A DNA stretch of 64,000 bases from Plutella xylostella (Eukaryota > Arthropoda > Insecta > Lepidoptera > Plutellidae): positions 5,284,501 to 5,348,500 of the forward strand of contig NC_064006.1 in assembly GCF_932276165.1 (NCBI RefSeq), written 5' to 3'. Below, piece after piece: positions 44,676 to 58,080 of this stretch (position 1 is its first letter; the number at the start of each line of letters is the position of its first letter). The position numbers and the translations under genes are program-made. The notes under the pieces are model-generated. The model was not told where the DNA came from, searched no databases, and saw only the letters and a list, made by a program, of their open reading frames with translations.

Positions 44676-45209
44676 ATGAGGATTACACCTCCAGCGCTGC
44701 CAACACAAAACCCCCTACTCCGAGGCATGGTGTCCTACGCTGTTCTCTGGCCATCAGCCAGTATATTCCAGGGCTATCTCCAGCACCAATCCTGGGACAT
44801 CGACTGGCCCCGAGCGGCCAGATTTGGCATATTTGGAGCTTTCATAATGGTCCCAATGCTGCACGGTTGGATGAGCTACAGCAATAGACTCTTCGCGAGA
44901 AAAGATTTGGTAACTTCATTGAAAAGAGCTGTATTCGAACAAGTCACTGTCGGTCCTGTGGTCACGGCAAATTTCTTCTTCACTATGAGCCTTCTGGAGT
45001 TTAGGCCGGTAGAGGCGGCCCTGAAAGAAGTAAGAGATAAATTTTGGCCAACATACAGAGTGGGCCTGTTTTTCTGGCCAATCGTACAGACTGTTAACTT
45101 CTGTTTAATATCTGAGAAGAATAGATTGATGTTTCTCAGTGTGGCCAGTTTTGTTTTCACCGTGTTCATGGCTCATGTTAAAACTATGAAAAAGGACAAA
45201 CAACTGTAG
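44676..45209 (+). CDS. Mpv17/PMP22-family membrane protein
   Basis: A single open frame of 177 aa with no intron. The family consists of small integral membrane proteins of the inner mitochondrial or peroxisomal membrane, implicated in channel activity and mtDNA maintenance. Family features visible are LLRGMVSYAVLWPSAS with a following FQGYLQ in the first segment, and RAARFGIFGAFIMVPMLHGW in the second. They continue with EQVTVGPVVTANFF, and the signature WPTYRVGLFFWPIVQTVNF close to the C-terminus (the usual W-x(2)-W-P-x(2)-Q-x(2)-NF pattern). About four hydrophobic segments are present, and length matches the family. AATAAA lies at 45221-45226, close behind the stop. It resembles the Mpv17-like proteins of insects. 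Which paralogue it is remains open. It could also be an intronless retrocopy. Confidence 0.88.
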   Translation: MRITPPALPTQNPLLRGMVSYAVLWPSASIFQGYLQHQSWDIDWPRAARFGIFGAFIMVPMLHGWMSYSNRLFARKDLVTSLKRAVFEQVTVGPVVTANFFFTMSLLEFRPVEAALKEVRDKFWPTYRVGLFFWPIVQTVNFCLISEKNRLMFLSVASFVFTVFMAHVKTMKKDKQL

Positions 45210-45220
45210 GTCTGTGAAGA

Positions 45221-45226
45221 AATAAA
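45221..45226 (+). terminator. Polyadenylation signal of the Mpv17-like gene
   Basis: AATAAA 12 bases past the stop codon. This would give a very short 3' UTR of about 30 bases. Confidence 0.5.
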
Positions 45227-45229
45227 GTA

Positions 45230-48200
45230 ACTACTTATGTAAATTATGATATTTTCTTGGTTAAGTATTCTAATCACACTAATACCTATTATAAGGGCGA
45301 AAGTTGTTGTATGTTAATTAATACAATTTCACGCAAAATTCGTATTTTCCAAGGTGAAATCGTATTTATAGCCGTTGGAAATATTATTATCGATTAAAAT
45401 TTAAATATTAGTGTTTCTTTATTAAATCACTCGATCAATAAATTATTAGATATTCCAAAGGTTTCTTCGAATCGACGGAGTGTTACTAATGATCGTATTC
45501 AACATAAATAATATAGCGATGGTCAACATTCTGCTTTTTTTACCTCCCAAGGTAGGTTACTAAAAAGATGACATTAGAATTAATAAGGCCGATGAATTTG
45601 TATGAAATGATTTTTATTGCCAGCATTAATCATCCTTTGTCAACGCCGAATTTTATTACTTTTTATAACAACTTATAAGCCGGGTAGGTATATTGAATTA
45701 TTAAGACTATTTTTAGCGTGATTTAAATTGTAAATTTTGGTCCTGTCCTGAACGGCACAACACGTTGGCACAATATGTTGAATGATAAAAAATATAATTA
45801 TATGCATAATTAGCCCTAAGTTTACTCGATAAGTAGTACAATAATAGTGCTAGTTTCAAGACGGCTTCTTCTTAGACTTTGTAAAAAGATAATCCTGACC
45901 GAAGTCACAAGCAAGAAAGTGTTTTTGTATAAAATAGCATAAAACTTACAAAAGGACCTTTCGTCACCTGCTGGGTAGCATTATTTATTGTTGTGGGGTC
46001 AATAGAAGAAAAAAAAACATTCAGATTTGTTGGGTTCCGTTTAAAAATAAAAATACTTGGTGGTTACGTATAATACCTACTATTATTTGTGGGTTATCTA
46101 TATATAGTGAATTTCATATTTGATGGTAATCAGACAAATTTTTGACTGCCAACTGAGATCGATATTGGATATCCATACGAGCTTTTCTCCTGAATATTTA
46201 TTTCTAGATTTTTCTTAAGACGGTTCAGGTTAAAACTTTGGATGTTTCTCATGTTTCTCGCCGATACCCCAAAGATCGCATAGCTCTCCGTAAGTAATTG
46301 ATTTAATTCTTGACGTAACATAATTAACTGTGAAATATGGTTTTTAGCGCGGAATGGCTGAAGTTGTCAATGGCGGGTCGTGGGAGAGATACGGATCTGT
46401 GTAATGGATGGGAATATCATATTTTTTGCCGTTCTTCTTTAATTATTATTATTATGTGGCATATTTTTGTCCCTAAGGAAGGTTCTGAGACTTTTGGGGG
46501 TATTTTGTGTCGGTAACCCTGAACTCGTTGTATATATTTGGTATATATGGATAGGTACTTTAAGTAAATTGGCATTGTGAGTTTAGGAGAATGTGGGGCA
46601 CGTAAGGATCTTCCAAAGCGCGACGGCGGCATGAATTTATCTTGAAAGTACTTATTCTTCTTCTTCTTAAGTGTCTAAGTATCTACAAGCATTGAGTACT
46701 GATATTCATCCGAAGCACCCTGGATAGTTGGACCAAGCTAGGACTTACTAAAGTTACATACAAATAATTTACTCCAGCTACCTTACAATCACCGAAACAT
46801 TAGCCATTGTTACTATGTATCTGTGTAGATAGGTAGGTACCTATGCGTGTATCTACCTACCAAACTCCAAAACAGGTACTTATAAAATGAAACGAGTCAT
46901 AGAGATTTAGAAGTGGCGTAAACGGCTGCGTGGACCAAAAGTGTTAGTGAAGTTTTTTTTATCTGCATCATTGATTTAATGTTCATACTCGTAGATATAT
47001 ACTCTAAGGTTCATAGTTTTGCGAGACTTTGTCATGTGATAATTTCTTACGTTCGACTAATAGTAATCTCTCATATCATAATTATAATCGAATTAAATGA
47101 AGTAGGTAACTTCGGTTATGTATAATTATTATTCAGGCATAAAACAGCAGTAACGTTAAAATCAGAAGCCAAAAAAACAGGTAGTGGCTGCTTGGTAATT
47201 AAAACGGAGCAATAATAATTATAAATCGCGAAAAGGTCCAGTCTTTCTTTCACGTGAAATATAATCCAATTCGCCTCACCGAAAATCAATCACAATAATT
47301 TCTTATTTTAATAATAGGGTACGGATCTCAGAAGAAGGCAGCGAATAAAAAATGAAACGCAGAATAACATTATTTGTCAGTTAATAAAGCTATCCCGCTG
47401 CCATCCCGCCCAACTATTAATTTGACTTAGAAAAAAGTATGCGGCCTCTTTTCACTGTCAGTTTTTTGTTTCTTAATCAGTGCGCTTGTAATATTTCTTT
47501 TATTTTTTGAAAAAAGATAATAATCTCTTAAATGGTCCAGTAGCTGAACATCTAAATTGTGATTTCCTGTTTTTTATGCGGTTCGGGGAAACAGTGGTAT
47601 TTATTTGGTTGTTTATAGTTTATAGCTAGTTAAGCTATTTAAATTAATTGTTTATAAAAAAGGAAGTTGTAAATGTAGTACCAAGAAGTGATAATATTAC
47701 GTATGAAATGTCTGGTTTTAATGACCGAAAACATATTTCGCCAAAATCCCCAGTTTCGAAACTAAATCTAAATCCGTGGTCGCCTACTTATAACTAGGTA
47801 CTCTCATAGTATTGTACTCTCATAGTATTGTTATATATGTATGTAGTTGGGAGAAAATGGCGCAGAAAATGTAATCTAACTAAATTGGCAGGGAAAATTT
47901 TACTGCTCACCTTAGCACTTAATTCTAAAGAACCAATTAAGTTGGTAAGCAACCCCTCAGGCGAATAAGAATATTTTCATACAAATAAATGTCAAACAAA
48001 AGTAAATGATTCGCTACCTCTCCACGTTTATACTTCCCTGGTAGCTGTGTAATAACAATCAAACAAGATTGAGTTGTTCGAAAACCATAAAAGTTGCCAC
48101 TCAAATAACTAATTGACTTATTTTCTCGTCATATTCATTTTTATGTCGACTGTGAAATTAATATTTAGGCTCCGGGCAAACATAAGAATCGATGTATAAT

Positions 48201-48779
48201 CATAATAAAATTTGAATCTTCAGTTATTGCGAGGGTTGTTAAAAAAGCGATGTTAATAATTTATAGCGAGTTTACAAACGAAGATTGCAATTCAATTAAG
48301 TAACCTACCTACCTCTACCTTCCTACATGTATAATTGGAATCTTATTATTGTCTCCTATTACGAAAGACATAAATTTACATAATTAATAATACCAAGCTA
48401 CTTATTATTATTTTTGTTAATGAGTTCTAGATTATACACTTGCGAGCAATAAAAATGTTCCTGTGCTGCCTGTGACATAGCAACTTCCGTAGTAAAGTAT
48501 AACTTTTTAAATTACGTAATATATTTTTTTTTATATCTACTAGGTTAAAAAAAATGGGTCTAGGTTGTCATAAGCTTTGTTTTAGACTTTTAGCTGTATT
48601 TGACTATTTATTTTGAAGTAGGTATAACTTTATAATAATATGAATCGTACTCATCGATTTTCAAGCTATTCATAATTCAGCCAGTGTATTTAACCCGTAA
48701 GTACTACCTTTTATCATACTGTAACAGTGAATTCACTTAATTGCTCGTTAAACAACTTAATTGTCTCAGTTTATTTTTG
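45230..48779. other. Intergenic DNA, nothing recognised
   Basis: About 3.5 kb of AT-rich sequence with no gene or confident element, apart from a short eroded copy of the GAGCAATAAAAATGTTCC MITE near 48442-48495. Confidence 0.4.
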
Positions 48780-49036
48780 ACGACCGAATGGCGTAGTGGT
48801 TAGTGACCTGACTACTGAGCCGATGGTCCCGGGTTCGATTCCCGGCTGGGGCAGATATTTGTTTAAAGACAGATATTTGTACTCGGGTCTTGGGTGTTGA
48901 TATTTGTATTTAGTATCTATCTATGTATTTGTGTAGATATATCAGCTGTCCGACACCCATAACACAGGTTCTGCCTAGCTTGGGGTCGGATGGCCGTGTG
49001 TGAGATGTCCCCACATATTATTATTATATTATTATT
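48780..49036 (+). repeat. tRNA-derived SINE, plus orientation
   Basis: Box A region (TGGCGTAGTGGTTAGTGACC) and box B (GGTTCGATTCCC) with tRNA-like spacing, the body including AGATATTTGTTTAAAGACAG and CGGATGGCCGTGTGTGAGAT, and a (TTA)n tail at 49017-49039. It is the best preserved of the three copies. Confidence 0.88.
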
Positions 49037-49039
49037 ATT

Positions 49040-52000
49040 TATTTAGTTTGAATACCTCCATTCAAAAGTTAAACATATGTATATAATCATTTAAGAACAG
49101 CAAATGTCTGCTATGTGATAGTTAATAAGATTGGCACATCTTAAAATCCTCTACTTTTCTCTGCACTCCTCTAGTGACCTCCACTCCAATATACGGCGGC
49201 GGTCCATATCCATAGATATCGCTGGTTCCCCCTCCTAATACATATACAGATCATTTTAACGTTAGTAAAAACTAAAAATAGATCGTTTAAAAAGGCGTGT
49301 AGATGTAGATTAAGTGGTTTTTAAGCGCCACTCTTTGGAGTGTTTTTATAACAACGGAAGAGTATTTTGGTATGTTTTACACTAATGTGGTTAACGCTTT
49401 TTAATAGATATTTAAGGGTGCGGTTACATGGAGTATGAAATCATAACGTGGCTGTGAACGTGAATCGTTTATTTGGCGTGTTGTATTTTTTAAATATTCT
49501 ATTAGATCTCATTAATATTTAAAACGGTAGTTGTTGCTCGCGCGTTACACGTGGCTTTATTTTTTCTTTTTATAGCGTTTTTTCTGTACCTATTATTATA
49601 AGCCAATAAACAAATAAACAGTCAATACGGCCCGTGAATTTTGTATAAATAAATACTTAAATAAAAATAAAAAAATACAAATACGGGTGAGCATTCAGAC
49701 ATTAAAAATGTATTTCTTGTTTGTCTTTATTTTTAAATCATAGGCACTTATCTGGAAATCCATAAGTTCTAGACGACATACGGAACATTTTCCCCTAAAA
49801 AAATATTTTTGCGACTCTATGACAGCATAAACAAACTTAATAATATTTGAAGAGCCATCCGAAAAAAAATGAACATAAGTAAGTACATACAAAAAAACAT
49901 AACACAATACAGACGAATACAATTAACTTAAAATTAAAACGAAGCTCTCCACAATGTGTTCTCATGTAAGCCCTCCCTGCCGGTTCCCCCTCGGTAGCAG
50001 CACAAGAGTGATAATGGCGGCGGAAACACACCGATTAGATGCTCTTATAGCACTCTGAGTGCTTTTAATGAGTGCGATTATTTACAAGCGATGGAGTCAA
50101 GATGACTCTATTTAACCGAGATTAAGGGTTGTACAGTGTGACGGGGTTTTTAAACATATAAATACTTAATATTGGCAATAATTGGCAACAGAATGTTGTA
50201 GTAATTAGCTATTACTATGCGGAACCGAAGGTGCCAGGTTCATATTTGTTAGAAAGATATATATATATTTTAATCTATTCATCTGTGTATATTATATCAG
50301 ATATCCGATGCCCATAGTACACGCTCTGAAATCGTTGTGTTATTCCGATGTAAATGTAAGTTTCATTTTGTAAAAAATTATGTACTTAGGTACATTATAT
50401 AAATAGTTTACGCGTGCCTGAGTTTGCATGGAAAAGCTATACAGTGCATTTTCTACTTACATTTTTTGAGTCTCAAATGCCTTCAAGCATAATAAGTAAG
50501 ATGCGACTGGTCATTCTCTGCCTGCGGTATCCTTTTGATTCAAGTTTTCAAAATACTCTTCGAATGAGCTTAAAATAAAACCAGAACACTTTAATGAACG
50601 AACTACAACACAACCAACAGCCGTCTGTCGTCGAAACAGCTAACACAATCATTCATACCTCGTTAAGTCATCAACTAATACAAAAAGAGTCATTAAAACT
50701 GTCTCGCATGCTTTAACAACTAAATAAAATGAAATAATCAAATATTTATGACGTACGGGCGCCAAGACACCGGCCGATGATCGGTGGACGACTGTCAAGC
50801 TGTCCTGACTGATCATCAAGATTTATGATCAGTTAAAACTGACTGATCAGTGATCAGGTGGCGCCAAATAAAGAGTATTAAATTAACCAGTGACAAGTCA
50901 AGTGTTGATCATTGGTCAATAATTGGACATTGTATTTCTGCGATACAAAATGGCATTTTAAATATAATATTATGGCATAACTTACATTCTTATTGTAGGC
51001 TTGTTTCAGATGCTTCAGAGATACTTAGGTACATTAAATCCAACTCTAGAGGTATTAGATATGTCGATTATTATTATTTAGTAACAATATGAAGTTTGAT
51101 TAACAAACATTCCACAATGGCAAATGCTATCTAAATTACAAAGTTCTTTTTTATTTTCATGATCGGCTAGGACGTTAAAACATCAAGTGACGGCTAGTGA
51201 CATGCCGTGAAAGTGACATGTGACGTGTCGTGACAACGTACGACGTCGGGCGTTAATAGCGTAGGTCTAGAGCTGCCAAGATCTCATGCTACCCTGGTAG
51301 CAGTTAGCTACTTCAAATAGTTCAAATTCTAAATAAAACGAAGATTGTTCGTTTTGCGTTACTTTCCTCAATGGAAATTCTATTTCTAGGTATGATCAGA
51401 GTCTACTTTTGTTACTGAATACAGCGTGTAATGATTTCCTTCAGAAATAAGAACTTACTAAGTGCAATACTACCAAGTGCAATAAAACAGGAATAGGAAG
51501 AATTAATAATATCTTCATAATACTGATGATGAGTTGATGTCGTATAGTGCAGTAGTTAGTAGATAACTCTTACTGCAGTGGGTTTGATGGTATTGGGTGT
51601 TAGTGATGTGTGATATCTTCAACCCATGTAGAATCTCCGGTACCAGCCACTCTTAGAGGAGGCCCTTGTCTTGCAGTGGACTGTGTATGGACACAATTTT
51701 TGTAAATTATGTTAACTGTTGGCAATCAAAAACTTCTGATTAGTACTTGTAATAATCATGGCCCTATAGCTTCTCAAATGGTAACAAGTGAATTGCTAAT
51801 TAGGTACGTTAGCTCTATCCGTAGTCCTGAGAACAAGCGGCATAACTGGTTTCCTTACCGAGTCGGCTTGTTACGAGGTAGGAGGGGGCATAGTACGGTC
51901 GGAATAAACCTATGTTTATTAGAAGTATGTAGTTTCGTTTGTTTAATAGTACTTTTAGGAACGGGATACTAAACATAATAAAATGTGGTCGTCTTATTTA

Positions 52001-53790
52001 TTAACTAAACTGATAGCTGATTGATAGTAATAGTAATTGATATTTGTTAGAAATTATTATGATAATCAGTCAATAAGTTCACGGATGGATAGTCTTACTC
52101 TCCCATAGCCTGTGGGTTCCACAATAATTTCCTTCCAATAAAATCCGGCAAAAATAAAAATACTTAGATGATAGTTTATGAAAGGTATGAAAATGCAAAA
52201 TAGATTTTAGTTATACTTATTATAATATTTTTTTTATTAAAATAAAAAAAAACATCCAAAATCGCTAACAGTCATAGAAACTTGCGTGGTAGCCGGTACC
52301 AGGCGCGCAGGAGGTAGGGGGAGGTAATACAGCCTGACGTCTCAATACCTCCCAGCGTGCGAGCCTATTATTTCTGTCGCACACGATGCGCCACTATAAG
52401 CTGAGCGCCTAGTATGGAGACGGCTTTCTTTTATTCAGTATTTGGACACAGATTGCTAGGCAATGGAAATTAACAAAAACTTTTATTCTTATGTTCTTAA
52501 GGAACATTTTTTTTTATTTATAAGAATACGTTTTTTTCATTTAAACACTATTGAGTTTTGATGTCAAACCCATGAAGTGAAGATCACGGTATCATACATA
52601 GGTATTTGCTGGATAATGAAAACAAAGAAGTGAAAACTGCACATCTAGCTAGATTCTAGATGTGTATCCTAAGTAAATTTACTAATTTAAAATAACAATA
52701 CAGCTTGTGACCTAGCTATCACGTGAGTACAAAAAGGGGGTGGCTCCCTGCGAGTCACCTGTGTGCGTCTACTCGTTCAGGGATTAATTCATGAGCAAAA
52801 ATGCAATGATATCCTACTCTTAGCGAGCCATTCGAGCCTTATCTATTAGTAAATGTTATAATTATACACAATCCAACCCATTATAATCATGTGAAGATAT
52901 TAACAGGGTGCTCCATCCTAAATTAGCATCTACTAGTTAGGTCGTCGGTACAAAGCGTAGTGCATCTACAGGGGAGCTCGTTTTGTTGTCATTCCAAAAC
53001 GATTCACGTCCCAAAACCGACGAAGGAAATTAGACCAACTGCACGCGAATCCTTCCAAGTTTCACCAACTTTATTAAAAGCAATAGAGCTCTGTTTCCTT
53101 CGGCTGTATGGCTGATCATATGCCGTTTCAAGTTGACGACGAGATTTTCAGATTTTGATTGCTTGCCGTTCGAAAATGACTGAAGCGTTCAGGCCGCTTG
53201 TGCGTTTATAACTTTTATTACCTTGTTCTAGGGCTGAAATCTGGTTGGCTGGTGTTTTGGCTTGTAGCTGTTTGTATACAGGGTGAGGTGAGACTAGTGT
53301 GAGGTAAGCGTGAGTCGCGAGAAAGGAGCACTATTTGCTACCGTATCGCGCGCCATCGCTGGAGCTGCGGCTGCCAACATTTTTCTCAGTTTTCAGCTAA
53401 CTGTTGTGGTTTTAGATAGTTGATATTTCATTGTCTATAAACTTTAGTTTTAATTGAGACCATTATGTAGACGCAACATAACGTAATAAATAGGTAAATC
53501 ATCACACTTTAGATACGCAGGTACTATAGCTTTAAAATAACATTTATTGTTTTTTGTGTCAGACTATGACGTACTTGCAAAAGCTCATAAATTCTACACT
53601 TAAATATTTCCAGAATGTTATATGAGTGAAAATGCTGTGCCTGAAAAGTCTAATCTGGTCACTTATGAATTAAATTAATAATGTGAAGTAGTAGTAGTAG
53701 TAGTGTTTAAGTAGTATATATTTTATGTATATATATAGGTACTTGCACCACAACTACCTCACAATCATATAGACTTACTCTCTTCAATCC
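49040..53790. other. Intergenic DNA, no gene recognised
   Basis: A cluster of TGATCA-type motifs lies at 50776-50910. A GC-richer block of unknown nature lies at 52290-52420. (GTA)n occurs at 53686-53705. Frames of 60-87 codons in this stretch show no family motif. Confidence 0.4.
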
Positions 53791-53892
53791 AAAGGTTGTC
53801 TGGTAGAGATTGCTATAAGCAATAAGGCAGCCTTTTTGTACTGTTTTATTTTTAAGTTTTGTTTTTTGTAATTTTTATTCTTGGTGCAAATA
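53791..53892 (+). repeat. Retroposon tail repeat (AAGGTTGTCTGG family), plus copy
   Basis: CAAAGGTTGTCTGGTAGAGA, the TTGCTATAAGCAATAAGGCA hairpin, and a GTGCAAATAAA end. A palindromic MITE starts directly after it. Confidence 0.7.
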
Positions 53893-53894
53893 AA

Positions 53895-54041
53895 CCCCCT
53901 TATTCATAGAGAAGTTACAAAACGTTTTAACTAATAAACTGTTTTGTCCCTCTCCAACAAAGAACAATTTGTTCTTTGACAGAGAGGGACAAAACAGTTT
54001 ATTAGTTAAAACGTATTGTAACTTTTCTATGAATAAGGGGG
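53895..54041. mobile_element. Near-perfect palindromic MITE, second copy
   Basis: Close match to 7145-7291, with CCCCCTTATTCATAGA ends and the centre at GAACAATTTGTTC. It folds end to end. The reading frame across it is an artefact. Confidence 0.8.
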
Positions 54042-54810
54042 AAAGTGTTTTGTATTGTATTGTATTGTGAAGTGCGGAAAATAACAAGCTAATGCTAGTT
54101 AAATAGATGGATGGATTTCCATGTCCCTACCCTAAATATTGACTAAAAATCACCTACTACATCGGAAAATTCGTCTAAATGACAGCACCAAATGTGGTCT
54201 ACCCCTGGCTCGCATACAACGTCACATCTGCCGCTTCGCATCCGTCCAATCAGCGGCATTATATGTTAATAGCCCTATTAGAATATACGCTACACGCTTC
54301 TCCAACACAGCCAGGCGTCGACCGTCTTATCTCGGTCGGATTATACCGCCAACTACCAGCATAATTCGAACTACACTTTAGTGTTATCACAACAGTAGGA
54401 GAGGTCAGGTTAGCCGGGTGGTGTAATGTCTTAGCTAAATTGGTCAGAAGGCTATGGTAGGCGTTACGTGTAGGGAATAAGGTTGCTAATGATTGCTCAA
54501 TTAGTTTGCAGTAGAAAGCTTCATTGTGGAGGATTTTTAGTAGATGTGTTGGTTTGGTTTATTTGAATGAACCCTCAAGCCTTCTACTAGAGGTTAATAA
54601 AATGGTAGCTTGTTAATTTCAGATTTATATGTTCATGGTTAGGTGGAGGGTTAGGCTTTTCTTTTCTTCACACCGACTGAAAAAGTTAGATTTTAAAGCT
54701 TTGATGGGTCTTGGTGTCTGTTTGCTCTAAAACAGTCGAATTACCTATATGTTCTCTTTTTTTCATAATCATCATTATCATTCACAGGGGATAACTTAAA
54801 CTTTTAATAT

Positions 54811-54941
54811 GTGCCAATTCCTCCATAGTCGGTTATGTAGCCGACAGGAAATGATTTATAAATTAAACGTCATGACAGATGTGTCAAAAGTCAACCACTA
54901 CTCCCTGGTTATGCTCTAATCGACTATGGAGAAATTGGCAC
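54811..54941. mobile_element. Palindromic MITE, CCATAGTCGGTTA family, copy 5
   Basis: GTGCCAATTCCTCCATAGTC at the left and GACTATGGAGAAATTGGCAC at the right: the best-preserved termini of the family. Confidence 0.82.
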
Positions 54942-56264
54942 TAAGTATTACCTATGCATTAGGATAATGGGTAGCTTACGATTCTCCTGTTTTAACTATT
55001 TATTTTAAGGATTTATACTTTTTGACCAATAGTGATTTATTTTTAACGTAAGAACATCGGCAAAAATGACCAAAAACCGGCTCCCAAATTCGGCCGGGTT
55101 ACCCAGAGTCGGTCGGGCGGCGCCTTTAGTTAGCCACAGATAAGATCGTGCCCTTCATAATGTTTCAATTAACCAGAAGCCCGGTATTTATAGGGAGCAG
55201 CGCGATTCATTACTTACCTACCTTAAAAAAGAAAAAGAAATTATGGCTGAATCTCTCAATGGCGACGGCGTTGTGGGACTTATGTACTTACCTACATAAA
55301 AAAATTGACATAGTTAATTATTTTTATTTTTTAAGCGTTACATTCACACGTCCTATAATACCTATGATGATTTAAAATAGATAAGTCTATAGCTGAAAAG
55401 TGCTCAAAACTAAGATCTTGATAAACTTACTTCACAGGTTCACAGAATTAATTTTGGCATCGTAAAACATTTTATTACTTTTGCATTTCATGAGTTCGCC
55501 ACCAGATTCACACTCTCACACGTAACGGCAATAATTAAGTAATTAAAATATCCACTGTCCCAGACTGAACAAATAAATTCACTTTAAAACCTCGCCGCTT
55601 TGAGCAGGCAAAAAAAAACAACATCGCCCATTAAAAAACAAAAACGACAAAATACGAGGCTATTTGTTTGTTTTTCGTGGAAAAATGTCCCCAGCGTATT
55701 ATTCGGGTTAATTTACCTGTAATGGGATTTATAGGGTCCCGCCGGCATTTTTCCAAAACCCCGTTTGCTGTGTGTGGCTGCTAATTATGCCGAACCGAGG
55801 ACTCAGGATTCTGGACGCTTCCTATGAGTTCCAGTTTATTTTAATACCTAATGGGAATTTTAAGATAAAAAACAAAACTCTCTGTCACAGGATAGAATTG
55901 AAAGGTAAATTCTGTTCAAATAAAAAACCATATATCATATTTAATTTTGGTAGAATTTAAGCCAGTTTTCGTTTAAAATTTGCTACAGGTGGGGCATCAA
56001 ACTTAAGTGACATCCAATCATATCGCTGCATTAGAAATGTTTCTCCCTAGCCCTACCTGTTGTAGCTTTCTCCAATTATGACATGATTATAATGCCTCTA
56101 TGTCTAGACTAGACCACTCGCACTGCCATTATTCTACTTCATGATTCATGACATCACGACTGCCTCTGCCTATCCTTAAATTGTGTGTCACATGGAGTGA
56201 CATCACAATGCTGAAAGTGTATATTGATAAGTGGCAAGGTTTGCTATAAACATGCGGTAGGCCT
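54942..56264. other. Intergenic DNA, nothing recognised
   Basis: No gene or confident element. A GC-richer block lies at 55080-55125. Confidence 0.35.
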
Positions 56265-56381
56265 AGCACGGGGTGCAAGGGGACAAAGGTTTTCCGTAGC
56301 ACTCGCTCTCGTAGCCACGCGATGTGAGTGAGCGCGATGCAAAAAATGTACAAGTCTTGGCGAAGGCGTGCGTCCCGTGCT
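56265..56381. mobile_element. MITE (AGCACGGGG TIR), uninterrupted copy
   Basis: Starts AGCACGGGGTGC and ends GCGTCCCGTGCT, 117 bp, with CTCGCTCTCGTAGCCACGCG and GAGCGCGATGCAAAA inside. It is the intact relative of the MITE split by the 5.9-kb element. Confidence 0.75.
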
Positions 56382-57959
56382 AGGTCTTCGGGATTGGGCT
56401 TTGTGGAACTTAAAAAAAAACACACACCCTCACGCCTTGTACTAATGTACTCCCTTGCGGGGTAGGCAAAGGAGCATTTCTGCACCCACTTTTCGCCAGA
56501 TTGTTATGTTTAGTTAAGTGTTTAAATAAATAATTGATAAGGATACTAATTCATTCAGAGAACATACAGAACAAGAACATGTTAAATTAATACTTAAGTA
56601 TCTAGAGTGGATGGGAGTGGAAGTGCCCGGCATTTTAACTGGATTTATTATTTTGCCGCCATTTTAATTCAGTGTAAGTGGATTCGCGCGATAATATTGG
56701 ATTATCAACATTCCTACATTAGTAGTTTGAAACATTTGGCTTTTATATTGATTGTTTATTGGATAATCTTAAGAAATATAATACATAATAATTATTATTA
56801 TCATAACCACATTTCGTTTTCGTATCGTCATACTCTTTTTCTTAAATATTGAATTTTTCTTCATTTTCATTTTATCTATCTTTTCAGGCTTCGTTTACTG
56901 AAATAAAAACCTACTTAACTAACTAAAGCCGCTGAAAATCAACTTTTCTGTCGCACGAATAGGTACCAATTAAAAAGCACAAAGAGAACTATTACGTTTA
57001 GCGAGACCAACTGTAGGTCTGGGTATGTATCACTAAATTCTAGCGCCAAAAGCAATTAGATAAACAATATCGTCAAATTAGGCGAAATAACGAACTGTGA
57101 GAACGGCCGGCGACACTCAGAATACGGAGCTCCGTAAATCGTCGTCCACTGTCCGTCAGCATCGCAACATATTATTATTTTAAACCTATTCAAATGCCAT
57201 TTCGTTATAAAATACGTCGCAACGCGCCCAAGCACTGGCCATTTAAAGCGGGCCCAAACGTGACGTTGGCGGTGCCGGAAAAAAGAAAAAAACAAGCAAA
57301 GTGATATTTCGCGTTATTATTCCGAAGACAATAGCGCCTGCGCTGTCGGCCCCGACGCGGCCCATGCAAATAATCATAAATAAAAATAAATATGAGCCCG
57401 CTAACTCGGAACGTCTTATTTTAAGCTGAATCGTATATTCGTAACGAGTTTTGTCCTGTCCAAACAAGGGTGCTCTGTCGCAGCAGCGCCATGTTGCATT
57501 TGTAACAAATGTCGCCATATTGAAAATAAAGACATACGAATGCGTTTGCAAAGGGCCACAACATATAAGTATACGATTAATGTTTCGTTTATTCTATTTA
57601 CATGCTGTTTTTATGATCGCGAAGCTATCTGTTTTTGATTTGAATATGTCCCTCTTGAATTATTTATTTTCCCTTGGTTTCAATTTATTTAACTAGAATA
57701 TAAATATCAAACCGAAGATGGAAACAAGTTAACTGAGAATGTTTTTGTAAATTACTTAACTTATTTCAATTTAACATCTACTTATACCTTTGATTACTGC
57801 AACCTGCAACTGCTCTCGACCACGCGAGTGTATTTAAATAATTTCATGGCAAAAACTGCCCATATTCTCAGAGTGAGTGAAATTCTGATTGCCCAATTTC
57901 AACCAAGTGAAAATGTAAAATAAAAATAGAGGATACAGTAGGTACAATAAAGTGCACAT
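56382..57959. other. Intergenic DNA, nothing recognised
   Basis: No gene recognised. GC-rich segments occur at about 57100-57360. Confidence 0.35.
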
Positions 57960-58080
57960 TTCTTTCGAACGCGCCCCGCGCTGTGATTGGTCGGTCTCGG
58001 GACACGGCGCTTTCCCGCGCGAAATTGGAAAAATATTCGCATTTCACAATGGCGGCTGGCGTCCCGCGCCAATTTGAATA
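57960..58080 (+). promoter_or_regulatory. Promoter-like CpG-rich segment with an E2F-type site
   Basis: TTTCCCGCGCGAAA (58011-58024) matches the E2F/DP consensus. ATTGG (an inverted CCAAT box) lies 27 bases upstream at about 57985, and an ATG in the context CACAATGGCGGCTGGCG lies at 58049. Together these look like a cell-cycle-type promoter with a first coding exon. The frame after it (82 codons from 57983) has no known domain, and no downstream exon was recognised. Confidence 0.35.

Noticed and set aside
48780..48860. Apparent tRNA gene with box A and box B
   Set aside because: It is the head of a SINE whose body recurs at 8869-9131 and 21137-21333, and the acceptor stem does not pair.
57243..57551. 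102-codon minus-strand frame in GC-rich DNA
   Set aside because: No family motif, no splice or poly(A) context. Its length is explained by base composition.
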